From Coprinopsis marcescibilis (lineage: Eukaryota; Basidiomycota; Agaricomycetes; Agaricales; Psathyrellaceae), in contig ML210440.1 of NCBI GenBank assembly GCA_004369085.1, positions 1 through 27,831 on the forward strand: 27,831 nucleotides of DNA, written 5' to 3'. The notes below the pieces were generated by a model that did no database searches, was not told where the DNA came from, and was given only the letters and a program-made list of their open reading frames with translations. A program made the translations under genes and the position numbers. This document shows, one piece after another, positions 1 through 9,167 of the stretch (its first letter is position 1; each line of letters begins with the position of its first letter).

Positions 1-354
1 CAAGAGGTGGCAAATCGGTCAGAAGTGGAACTGGATCTGAACGCGGGTGATGGTGATCGGAACACTCCGAGGAGCGGCATTGCTCGGCAGGCCAGGGAGC
101 GGAAACCATCCTATCTCTAGGGGAGCTTAGACAGCAGGATTATCTGAGCCAGGCAGTCAAGGTCTGTTCTTTGATCAGTTTGAGAGAAGTTCTGAAGAAA
201 GTGAGCGAAGAGTTGAAGGGTTGTGCTCGACTTTCGCTCGAGGGCAGCAGAAGCCTATGCCAAACACGACACGCAGATTCCCATATATGGGGGGGGTGGG
301 GGGGGACCCTCCGTGGGAACATGTTCCGCGATCGAAGGATCTGCCACCTCTTGG
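1..354. mobile_element. MITE-like non-autonomous repeat, copy 1 (left end at window edge)
   Basis: This stretch matches 23811-24179 along its whole length, at roughly three quarters identity by eye. It starts CAAGAGGTGGCAAAT and ends ATCTGCCACCTCTTGG, so its two ends form an imperfect terminal inverted repeat of about 15-16 bp (CCAAGAGGTGGCARAT). The interior carries G8-T-G8 at 289-305 and ends in unrelated flanking DNA at about 355. No transposase is encoded, which fits a MITE-like element mobilised in trans. The left edge coincides with the window start, so the left target site is not visible and at most a few terminal bases are missing. One interior frame (from about 8 to 120) reads VANRSEVELDLN, then GDGDRNTPR, GIARQARE and KPSYL before a stop. 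Most of it recurs in copy 2, so it may be a coding relic. Superfamily is unassigned. Confidence 0.7.
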
Positions 355-1063
355 CCACACTCTCCTCACCTTCCATCAGAACGTAACCCTCCCAACGCAA
401 CTTCTGTCAATGACGGAATAGACTATTACAGCTTCAATGAACTCCACGCCATCAGACTCGGAGATCCTCCGCTTCCTCTAACAGCGATGATTGTCCAATG
501 CCCAACCCACCTCGATTGACAGTAAATTCGAACCGTATGGTGGTTCTCGCCTGGTTATCACTCGAATCGAGCCCTAGAAGCTGCATTACTCGTGTATTAC
601 GCGTAATCTCAACCATTTTCAGCTCGACTGGTCATCAAAAAGAACAGCCAGTCGCATACCATTATTAGCAGAATCACCCAACCGATAAAGGACCAGTACC
701 AAGCATTCGAGAAGCTCGCAGTACATACACGAGCTTCGGCACCTAAGTTGAGGTTCATTCTCCTTTTCGAGTACTTTTCACCTGATGAAGAAGTCAGGTC
801 TGGCGAAGCGCCCGTATCCGCTACCATAGCCACTCGCCACTCCGCAACGCACGCGGGAAGCAGAATATCATACAGCACCGCTGCCCATAGCGACTAATTT
901 GGTCACCATCGCGTTCAACATGCACTCATTTCACCTTGGCAACTGTGGTCTGCAATAATGCATAATCGTCCTGGTAACAAGCAAGAGGATACTTAATAGG
1001 CGCGGTAAAGCAGTAAGTAAGTAAATACTTCAAAGGATATCCCCTTGATCCCGCTGACAATCG
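355..1063. other. Intergenic stretch, no supported gene
   Basis: Nothing here can be assigned to a gene with confidence. A 12-bp perfect palindrome, ATTACGCGTAAT, lies at 596-607. An 89-codon minus-strand frame at 609-878 contains one hydrophobic run that could be a membrane helix (WSFIGWVILLIMVCDWLFFL). It has no recognisable family or splice context. The 3' part of the stretch presumably holds the promoter of the kinase gene that starts at 1064. No clear TATA box was seen. Confidence 0.4.
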
Positions 1064-2232
1064 ATGACCTCCTACCCAGGATCTCATGGACCTCCTCCGG
1101 AACCAGGAGCAGAGTCGCAACCTCCGAGACCAGCATTCAAACTACAGGATTTCATTATCCTCAAGACTCTAGGACAAGGTTCCACGCGGTACGTGTCCGC
1201 GACACGACTTGTCAAACACAAACCCACAAAAACTATTATGGCAATGAAGGTATGCGCTTGTGTCCAATCATCAACTGTCAATCATCAACTGTACACATCT
1301 CACTTCGTTGTCCTTTTATCCTAACATTGCTAGACTGTCCCCAAAGACGGAATCAGGAGACACGAAAGACAGGAGCTACTCAATGACTTGGTTTCAATGC
1401 ATACTTGCAGATCAGAATATGTCGTCTCGATCTACGGCGTTTTTTATCAGAATCCAGACGTAGCGATCTGCATGGAGTTGATGGACAAAGGGTCTATGCG
1501 ACAGATCGTCGAGGCGACAGGGCCTTTGGACCTTGGCGTTATTCGTACGGTGGCCTTCAGCATATTGAGCGGTTTGGTTTACCTGTATGACGCACACGGA
1601 ATTGTCTACGGTGGTGAGTGACATCCGATATCGGCCGCTTTGTTTCGAAATTAACAGATTACAGATCTTAAGCCTACTAATATCCTCTGCAATTCCAAGG
1701 GGGAGATAAAGCTTGGAGATTTCAGTCATTCCATGAGTAGATGGATAGAAGAAGGAATAACAGCATCCGACGAAGGTGCCTTTCTATACTATATGAGTGT
1801 AAGCTTTACATCCTCTGAACGCCTCTGAATTTAAACCGTTTGCATGGCCTTATACAGCCGGAGAGGACCAGTCTGGAGCACGTTTCACCTACGCTAAAGT
1901 CCGATGTATGGTCACTTGGCATAATCGCCATCGAGCTGGCTCATGGCGAGTACCCCATGTCCCAATATCATACGGACGGCAACAACGGCATAACGTTTCT
2001 CAACTTTGCCATCGCAATTTCCACGAAAGCTGCGCCGAAGCTTCTACCAGAAGGACGCGATCCGTCAGCTGAAGCATTTATCGATGCGTGTCTCCTCAAA
2101 GATCCGAATACAAGGCCGCTTCCTAATGAGTTATTGGTAAGGATTCTGAAGGACCTTACCCTATACGGATCCAGCCATTCTGATGTCACAGTTATAGACG
2201 CACGAGTGGATCGAGAGATCCAAGGACTATAA
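1064..2232 (+). CDS. MAP kinase kinase (STE7/MEK)-like protein kinase, divergent catalytic motifs
   Basis: Four exons (1064-1249, 1334-1613, 1665-1798, 1858-2232) join in frame to a 324-aa protein. The introns are 84, 51 and 59 nt with GT/AG ends. The kinase core is clear: a glycine loop GQGSTRYV at 38-45 (third glycine lost), the beta-3 lysine K62 in MAMK, the hinge-region ICMELMDKGSM, a catalytic loop VYGDLKPTNIL with D156 and N161, DFS at 174-176, YYMSPER at 197-203 and SDVWSLGIIAIELAHGEYP. YMSPER and CMELMDKGS are typical of the MEK family. Against the family consensus, HRD has become YGD, DFG has become DFS, and the alpha-C glutamate appears to be Asp80. Lys62, Asp156, Asn161 and Asp174 remain, so some activity is possible. 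The N-terminus is a short proline-rich tail. By homology it would phosphorylate a MAP kinase; the real partner is unknown. Confidence 0.85.
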
Positions 2233-2316
2233 CACGGATATGGAAGCTTGGGCAAACTCTTTCTGAATTGTAGTACGGACACATAGTAGGTAGTACGGAC
2301 TCCGGAGATTTACATT

Positions 2317-3066
2317 CTACTCCAAGGGCAATACATCCTTCGCGCCCCAAATATCCGCAAACTCATCCTGGCTGGGATCCCTAATCCTAGTCCACTCGAT
2401 CCCAATTTCCACATCCCTCGCAATGCCTTCCCCGTACACTTTCTCTACAAAGTTGAGCGTCCCATCAACCGCAGAGCTAACCCCGCTCGTACTCCAGATA
2501 TTCCCATCAACGACCCACCGAGCCTTGGCGACCCAGTGTGTCTTGTTCCCTTGCTGGGTAACCCATGACCAAGCCTTCTTGTTTCCGGTGGCCTTCCTTC
2601 CGTCCAGTACGCCTGCACGAGCCACCAGTGCGTTACCGGTACACACGGACACCAAGTAGCGCAGTGATGGATATATGTTGCGAATAAATTCGATTTCTGC
2701 TGAGAGATCTGGAGCGCGGGTTCCAGCCCCGCCGGGGACGATGAGGACCTCGAGGTCAGGTGGTGGAGAGGAAAGGGTGTGGGTTGTGACGACGGACTGG
2801 CCGAATTTAGTGCCCATCGTCAAAGGAAGTGTCGAGACTGGTGAGAGCTCGCGCGATAAAATGCTGAGCGTGAGGTTCTTCTCAGTGAACGACAAAGTGT
2901 TCAGCACGTCTAGGGGTCCAAAGACGTCGAGAGCTTGAAACGCTGTAAATAAGAGGACGCCATATTTAGTGGGCGGCGCCAGCGGACTGGCAAGGATGCT
3001 GAGAGGTAACAGGGAGAGAACGAGAAACAACATGTGGATGATGCTGAGCGGTACTCTTTTGCACAA
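2317..3066 (-). CDS. DJ-1/PfpI-family protein (isonitrile hydratase-like), predicted secreted
   Basis: Single-exon gene of 249 aa. Residues about 1-27 form a hydrophobic signal peptide (MLFLVLSLLPLSILASP). Met12 is a possible alternative start that would leave a cleaner signal. The rest is a DJ-1/PfpI fold: VLLFTAFQALDVFGPLDVL (Asp47 in the DVFGP motif), VLIVPGGAGTR at 108-117, the nucleophile elbow LVSVCTGN with Cys142, and SGVSSAVDGTLNFVEK after the core. The AxDVxGP and CTGN/CTGA pattern resembles the isocyanide hydratase and AraC-N-terminal branch more than Parkinson DJ-1. The signal peptide suggests the protein enters the secretory pathway. The gene converges on the kinase gene, with only 84 bp between the stops. 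Substrate is unknown; family assignment is firm, enzyme activity is inferred. Confidence 0.88.
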   Translation of the reverse strand: MCKRVPLSIIHMLFLVLSLLPLSILASPLAPPTKYGVLLFTAFQALDVFGPLDVLNTLSFTEKNLTLSILSRELSPVSTLPLTMGTKFGQSVVTTHTLSSPPPDLEVLIVPGGAGTRAPDLSAEIEFIRNIYPSLRYLVSVCTGNALVARAGVLDGRKATGNKKAWSWVTQQGNKTHWVAKARWVVDGNIWSTSGVSSAVDGTLNFVEKVYGEGIARDVEIGIEWTRIRDPSQDEFADIWGAKDVLPLE

Positions 3067-3261
3067 GTGTGCCTTTATAGTCTTCGAAACCTAAGAAGCC
3101 TGGTCATGAAAGACCAAGTCCCTCTTATTGGCGCACACTTCTCGGGCCTATGAAACACTGCGGTTAAGAAGGTCCACAGGTGCAGCCATATGGTAGTAAA
3201 AGCTGGAAATTCCCCATTTTCTGAGGATGCCGGTGGCATTGTACAAGTACCGGATCGGACT

Positions 3262-4390
3262 TTACATGGGAGGAGCGTTCTTTTTGGCCAAAGATTCCAA
3301 CTCCACAATCTGCTCAACCCCCGGGTATCGCGGTAGGTTCAACTGATACTTCTGTTCCAAAAGCCTAGTAATATAGCACGAGGTCAGCGATAATGATTCT
3401 CCGAATCGAGATGAAAACCCAACTTTGGCACAAAACGCCCTCCCAGGAAATGTCGACCAGTAAAATCCTTTACCCCTTCCTTGGGAGCGGTCAAGCTGAT
3501 CAAGACGCTCGGCTTTAATCCCACACCAAAGCTGTCGCCTTTCTCGACGTCCCAACCAGATGGAATGTCCACCGAGACGATTGGGAGCCGAGAGTCGGTT
3601 AGGAGAGGCAGCACGCTGTCAAAAGGAGCACGAATGGGTGGCTTGAAGGAGAACCCAAAGATCGCATCGAGGATGACATCCGAGGTGGCTAACGCCTTTT
3701 TCAAGTCATCGACATCGTTCGAGGGTGGGAGGATTGGGATATCCATGTTAACGCATTGCTTCTCCAACCGCTACCGTGAAGGATTAGTATAGAAAGAATC
3801 GTCGGGGCTATATTGGTAACCGCACACCTTGTAGATATCCTTAGACCCAGGCTACATGCATTACAGTCTTCAGTTCTCCTGGACACTTCAGACAAGTGGC
3901 GAGGTTACCTTCGGCATGTATACGGTAGGCTTATATCCGAACATTCCTGGGAATTTTGTTAGTCAATGGTCGGATTGTAGAGGCTACAAAGTTACCCAAG
4001 TGACGCGCAGCAACAAGACCATCGCCACCTTCATGTGCAGCTATCGTCAGAGCTGCTCAGAGCAAGATGAGAAGGAGTATATACCTTGATTGCCAGGTCC
4101 ACAGCAGACCAAAACTCGAGCATATGTATGCTTCGAGTACGCCGTCGCAAGAGTCTGAGCACAGGCCAGACCGGCCAATTCCATTAACTGAGAGCGATTT
4201 TCTTAAGAAGGGCCCAGCGCAAGCTTCTCTGTAGAGTATACCTGGTCTATGCTGAACGCCCCCACGGTGCCCATGAGCTCCTCATCGATCTGCAGAAACA
4301 TTGTCGAAACGTTGGGAGGCAGAGCTTTAGACTTGAGATGTCATATCGTACCTGCTGTGCAATGCGAGCCGAGATGTATCGCAGAGACAT
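3262..4390 (-). CDS. NAXE: NAD(P)H-hydrate epimerase (YjeF N-terminal domain)
   Basis: Eight exons on the minus strand: 4352-4390, 4242-4289, 4085-4187, 3996-4028, 3909-3946, 3828-3839, 3424-3770 and 3262-3364. They join in frame to 240 aa, the usual size for this enzyme. The introns are 49-69 nt. Exon 6 is only 12 nt and encodes DIYK. Family motifs appear in order: RYISARIAQQIDEELMG, FSIDQLMELAGLACAQ, CCGPGNQGGDGLVAARHL (58-74), LDAIFGFSFKPP (125-136), VDIPSGWDVEKGD (158-170), LISLTAPK, and FLGGRFVPK followed by YQLNLPRYPG. The enzyme epimerises the damaged hydrates R- and S-NAD(P)HX so that the ATP-dependent dehydratase can repair them. Fungal and animal forms may be mitochondrial, but no clear targeting peptide is seen with this start. 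The exon 5/6 junction is the least certain, because relatives often have a few more residues there. Confidence 0.93.
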
Positions 4391-4592
4391 GGTCGAAACT
4401 AACTTTCAGAGGTTTCAAAATGACTGTGACAAAAGGAAAAGGTCGGCAAGTTGGCTGGCCGCGACTCGGGTCGATGACGTCGACGCGTGTCAGTGGAACG
4501 TGCGCGGGAAAGATAACTGATACAGACAGGGGCTGAAAGTACTGAAAATCAAGTATTTCTCAAAAGGATGTACAGAATAAGTATGGTATGTG

Positions 4593-6110
4593 CTAGATTT
4601 TACCGCGCGAACCTCCTCCTTGTTTATTCTTCTTATTGGATTTTGTCGCCCCTCTTGCACTCATCTGCATGCGCACCTCGTGAGACGCGTCGCTCCAAGC
4701 TCGGAATGCAGCATGAAGTTGCTCCGTCGTGATCTGCCCACGCTTATACTTCTTTGACCAGCCCATAACGTATTTATGCCAGGCTTCATTCTCCTGGGGC
4801 GGGTCGTCCATTTCTCCTGGATCTTCGAAAACGCCAATCACAGGGGTTGCCGGAAAGTTGAGGTATTCGCGAGAAACGAGATTCATGGACATGACCTCGC
4901 AATCGTCGATTGCCCACAGCATAACAAGCTTCTTCTCTATCGATGTATGAGGCCGACCCGCCACCTTCTCCATAAACCGACAGATCTTGGCCGTATGTGC
5001 GCTCGGGATAAACCTTCGGCTGTACCGAACGGCCTCCTGCAGCTCCGGATCTCGCAGAACTGAGAACCGTTCCTTCTCGTAATGGAGGCGGACGGAGACC
5101 TGTCGATGTTCGCGGGCAACCAGGTGTGCAGGAACAGTAGTGATCGGAGGTAGACCGTGTTTGAGGTACGGCCCTAAATTTGTGACCATGAGGCACATGT
5201 TGAACACGAACATGCCGCATTCCAACAAAATCTCCTCGCCGCGGATGGTAGTGAAGTATATCCAGTAGTGGTCGTTGGGGTCCTGACCAAACATGAAACT
5301 TTCATCCGCGACGTTGTAATAGGCGAATCTGTCCTGTGACTTGACGTCCACAGACCCCCTAGCAATCCCAAAATCGGCGATAGGCGAGCTTTTGTATTGA
5401 AGTCGAATCCTCCTGTTCCCGTTGGCATCGGCTGTGGTCGTGTAAATTTCAGCCAACAAAGCAAAGGAAACGGCTACAACAGCGGGCAGGAGGTAGTTTT
5501 CAGCGACAAAGCGCTGGGCGAGTTTATTCCTGATCCTAGGGGTTTCCGCGGTCGGCCACCATTGAGCAGGATTGAGCATAAACAGCTCCTCAGAACAGGG
5601 ATCTCCAAGGAGAATCAAGTTGGCAGAAGTGCCGTCGGGGAATTTGCACACGCAACTGTTGCTTGGATTGGGTGAGTTGACAATCTTGTGCATCTGAGCA
5701 GGATGTCTGGGTCGTTCTGGATGCAGACGAGAAGCCTCCATCAACAGAGCAAGTAGAGGATAAAACGATTGGATGCAGATGCGGTCAGTTTTACCTGTGC
5801 ACATCACACGTTGAGCTTGCTACGCGTCGGTAATCTGGATGCCCTTACCACACTCAGGTTTGTGTTGCTTCCAATCGCCCTTCTGGCATTCTGGACTGCA
5901 ATATACTTTCTATTTGAGCAGCGGGTTAGCTTTTTCGTGGCGTCACCAAATAAGATGTACCTCTCCACAGGCAGAGCACAATCTCAATCCCTCCTTCTTG
6001 GAGCAGATCGCGCATTTGTCCAGCTTTTGGAGTGGAAGATGAACAGTTCTGATCTCATCAGGATCGATAGAGTCCAATTCTCCCTTCCTGGGTGGCAGGG
6101 ACGTTGCCAT
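4593..6110 (-). CDS. MYND-type zinc-finger protein
   Basis: Three exons (5961-6110, 5849-5909, 4593-5794; introns 51 and 54 nt) give 470 aa. Exons 1 and 2 together encode one MYND finger: C33-x2-C36, C45-x2-C48, Y53-C54-x3-C58 and H66-x3-C70, with the typical CQKGDWKQHKPEC end. The finger folds around two zinc ions and usually binds partner proteins. The large C-terminal region (about 72-440) matches no domain I recognise. It contains WWPTAETPR, NYLLPAVVAVSFALLAEIYT and DHYWIYF, then a lysine- and glycine-rich tail (KSNKKNKQGGGSRGK) that may be nuclear or RNA-binding. The first conserved Met (ATG at 6110) was chosen because its frame runs straight into the finger. Agaricomycete genomes carry many such lineage-specific MYND proteins. 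A decayed paralogue with identically placed introns lies at 7827-9167. Confidence 0.88.
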
Positions 6111-6679
6111 TGTGCTGACTTTTAATATGAGTGTAGAGAGAGGAGAGTTGAGCAATTGTTGACTTTCAAAAACGAGGGTCTGAGCCGAACAATGGAAACG
6201 CAAGGTGCCAAGCCTTCATGAAGCCAGCTCGACTGGAGGTCTGTGCGCGTGAAAGCCATGCGGCGTATCCCGGGTTTAGAACTTATTCGGCGTCTTTTTC
6301 CAGTCACTCCTGCCGATTGGTCAACGTCTTCAGTCATTTGACCGCTTCTGGACCAACTTGAACCCTGCAGACTGTCAGAGTGCGTAGACATATCGAAGAT
6401 CGCAGCACATTTCAGTGATTGCACAGCTATTTGATCATTCTCCGCAGCCATCTGTAAGTACCCTCCTGGTCAAGCATTGAATGGCTCCGGCCTTCCAAAT
6501 AGAAATCCCTTCACACGAGAACGGGGAGGTACTTGCTCGTCCAAAATTAGAGGAAATGATTGACGCACGTCTGGGGTATAAGAGGCATACTGCAATGGTC
6601 TAAAAATCAGCATTCAGTTCATTCCTACACCCCCAGTTTCTCTTACCTCATAACCTTAAACCTCACCATTTCTATTGTC
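6111..6679. other. Divergent promoter region between MYND and methyltransferase genes
   Basis: The two flanking genes point away from each other, so this 569-bp stretch should hold both promoters. It contains an ATTGG (inverted CCAAT) near 6315 and a TATA-like site at 6577-6583. A pyrimidine-rich leader (about 6620-6675) precedes the methyltransferase start. A 109-codon minus-strand frame at 6122-6451 is not supported as a gene. Confidence 0.4.
6577..6583 (+). promoter_or_regulatory. TATA-like element of methyltransferase gene
   Basis: TATAAGA lies 97 bp upstream of the ATG at 6680 and is followed by a CT-rich leader, an arrangement common in fungal promoters. Seen by eye only. Confidence 0.4.
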
Positions 6680-7613
6680 ATGAGCGACAGCGACAAAGGC
6701 GCTTCCGAGCAATCCCAAACCCCTCGTCACTGCGGCAGTCACGGCCACCACGGTCACTTTGGGCACCACCAACACGGTCACCATGCTCACCAGCATGGCG
6801 CAGGAAACCGTGCGGACTCTAACAGGAATTTCTTTAACGAGAATACAGACATCTACGATAACTTCCCTCATGCCAAAGAGCGCGGAAAAAGGTTTGTCAG
6901 CATACCCCAACGACAATGCACATTTCTCTAATTAGCGCGCCTAAAGAACTGCACTCGCAATTGCAGACAAGGTTCAATTGGATAAAGACAGTACCACCGT
7001 CCTCGAATTTGCCTGTGGAAATGGTAAGGTTATATCCACATTCTCTGTATGTTCCATGGGTCTCACTACTTGGCGTCTCAGGGCACGTCTCCAGGGAATT
7101 CCTCCCATTCGTTAAGAGCCTGGTCGGAATAGACATCAGTGACGCCGCAGTCAAACGCTTTAACGACTCATTCGAGTCTGAAGGTCTTGCAGACAAGGCC
7201 AAAGCCTTCGTTACCAATATAGAGACAGACCAGAGTGTCATTGAAGGCCAGACATTTGATCTCGTCTACGTGAGTACCTAGTGGAACTCTGGAGGAGAAC
7301 AATATTGAACTCCCTTGACCAGTGCGCATCTGCATTCCACCACTTGGACGATCCGGAAGGCGTAACCAAGATCCTTGGATCCTTCCTTAAGCCAACGGGA
7401 GCTCTGGTCATCGTCGATGTCACATTGGCCGAAGGGGCTGATAAACTGACAGTCCCCGAAGAACTCAAGCACATCGTCTTACATGCTGGATTCAACAAAG
7501 CAGACATTTCCAAGATGTTTGAAGGGGCTGGCTTAAAGTTAGAGAGCTACTCCCTTCTTTCATCTGACAAGGGGGACAAAGAGCTGTTCATTGCCAAAGG
7601 TGTCAGAGGATAG
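6680..7613 (+). CDS. Class I SAM-dependent methyltransferase with His-rich N-terminus
   Basis: Four exons (6680-6891, 6947-7023, 7082-7269, 7323-7613; introns 55, 58 and 53 nt) give 255 aa. Motif I is STTVLEFACGNG (86-97), followed by LVGIDISDAAVKRF (motif II acidic loop), FDLVYCASAFHHLDD (motif IV region) and LKPTGALVIVDV. This is the layout of a small class I methyltransferase that uses S-adenosylmethionine. Most relatives of this type in fungi have no assigned substrate. The unusual part is residues 17-40: twelve histidines and one cysteine in a Gly/His pattern (HCGSHGHHGHFGHHQHGHH). It precedes the normal FFNENTDIYDNFPHAKERG lead-in and looks like a metal-binding tail. The start at 6680 is the first ATG in frame after the TATA-like site and leader. 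The 6946 acceptor was chosen over an earlier AG because it removes a stop and restores KRTALAIADKVQL. Confidence 0.85.
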
Positions 7614-7826
7614 ACAAGAATAGTACCTGGAATCTCACTTGCGAGATCCATGAACTGGCTTAGGATTACTGTAGGAACCGTTGATCGGCCCTAAACTTCT
7701 GTGAACAAAGCAAATAAATAATGCGTGCTGCTGGCGGATTCCTTTTGGGTGAGGCCAATGCTTACGATTTGACTACTGGTACAAAGTTACAGAGAAAGAT
7801 TCACTGTGATCCTAGGGCATGTTTCT

Positions 7827-9167
7827 TCAACCAAGCTCGATGGATCTCCCCAAGCCTCCCCGTACATCCTTGAGCTGATCGATTTTCTTCTTATCCTCGG
7901 GGTCCGGGTCGGAAATAGCCCACATGGGATGTTCTGGATAATTCAGATATTCTCGATGGCAAGGTTGGGTCGAAGTATGCCACAGAGCATATATGCCCAC
8001 TCCACCGTGAGCTTTTTGTCGATTGGGAAGGAGCCTACCCCAGCCACACGGTTCATGAAGCCTACCAGAGAACCCAGGATGGGACCTTTCCCGTGCTCGA
8101 TAAACAGACCGTAATGTTGAATAGATCGCTGAAGGTCGACATCTCGAAGAACAGAGAACCTCTCCTTCTCGTGATGGAGTCGTGGCGCGTTCTTCCTCAG
8201 TTCCCGGGCAACCGTAAAAGCGGGGACGGCATCCACGCCTGAGGGCAACCCGTGTTTGACGTAAGGGTCGAGCATCGCATACAAGGTTCGGAAGTTGAAT
8301 GGGAAAAGGCCACAGTCAAGGATAATCTCTTCGTCTTGAAATAGATCCAGTAGTGGTTGTCGGGATCTTGGTTGGAACGGATGTACCGTCCCTCTGGCAA
8401 ATTGTAGTAGATTGGTATGTCCTGAGGCTTTACTTCAACGGATCCCCTGACAATCCCAAAGTCCGAGATGGGGGAGCTGAGATACTTCAATCGGGTGCGT
8501 CGCTTGTCGCCATTAGAGCCAGCATCGGCAGTATACATCTCGGCCAGCAGTGCAAAACAAGAAGCGACCAGAGCAGGAAGCAGGTAGCCCTCGTAGACGA
8601 ACCACTTGTAGGTAGACAGCCGTAACACGTCCGACTTTGCCGTGGGCCACCATTGTGTAAGATTCCGAGCAAGTATTTCCATGGGATAGGGCTCTCCAAG
8701 CAGGATAGGAGATGCCTTGTAGCCATCTGGGAATTCGACGAAACCATCTGGGTTGGGATTGGGCGCCTGTTCGATTTTATGCCTTCCGTTGTCAAGTCGC
8801 GTGGAGTTTATCAAAAGAGCAAATAGGGGAAGGAAAGACTCTAGGGAGACCCTATCGGTCACCTCTGAAATTGATAGGCGACTTGCCCAGGCGGTCATAT
8901 GGCAATCGAAGACTCACTACACGCCGATTTATGCTCTTTCCAATCACCCTCTTGGCATTCTTTACTGCAATAAACCGTCTACTCGCGTGTCGTGGTTTGC
9001 TTAGCGGAACAACTTGATCAGTTGCGGAAAGCCCTCACCTCAGCGCATCCTGAGCAAAAACGAAGACTACCCTCCGTTTTAGAGCAAACCGCGCATTGAT
9101 CCAGATGTTCCAATGGAAGGTCGACAGATTGCAATAATATGTGCGCCCCTGAAGTCTGTATAGACAT
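7827..9167 (-). pseudogene. Decayed MYND zinc-finger paralogue
   Basis: The first two exons (9039-9167 and 8918-8978; introns 60 and 53 nt) still encode an intact MYND finger: CAVCSKTEG, CSGCAE, then TVYCSKECQEGDWKEHKSAC. Both introns match the positions and phases of the gene at 4593-6110. Exon 3, from 8864, follows the paralogue through WWPTAKSDV, YLLPALVASCFALLAEMYT and DNHYWIYFK. At about 8328-8341 it then shifts frame: roughly 10 nt are missing relative to the sister gene. Homology resumes in another frame (DEEIILDCGLF, HEKERFSVLRD) and shifts again near 7955-7985. The last recognisable segment is REYLNYPEHPMWAISDP, ending at about 7827. If still transcribed it could give a truncated 285-aa protein that stops at 8197. 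A sequencing or assembly error at one site is possible, but two separate breaks favour true decay. Confidence 0.75.

Noticed and set aside
609..878. 89-codon minus-strand frame with a possible membrane helix
   Set aside because: One hydrophobic run only; no family, promoter or splice evidence.
6122..6451. 109-codon minus-strand frame upstream of the MYND gene
   Set aside because: It lies in the divergent promoter and shows no domain or link by splicing to the MYND exons.
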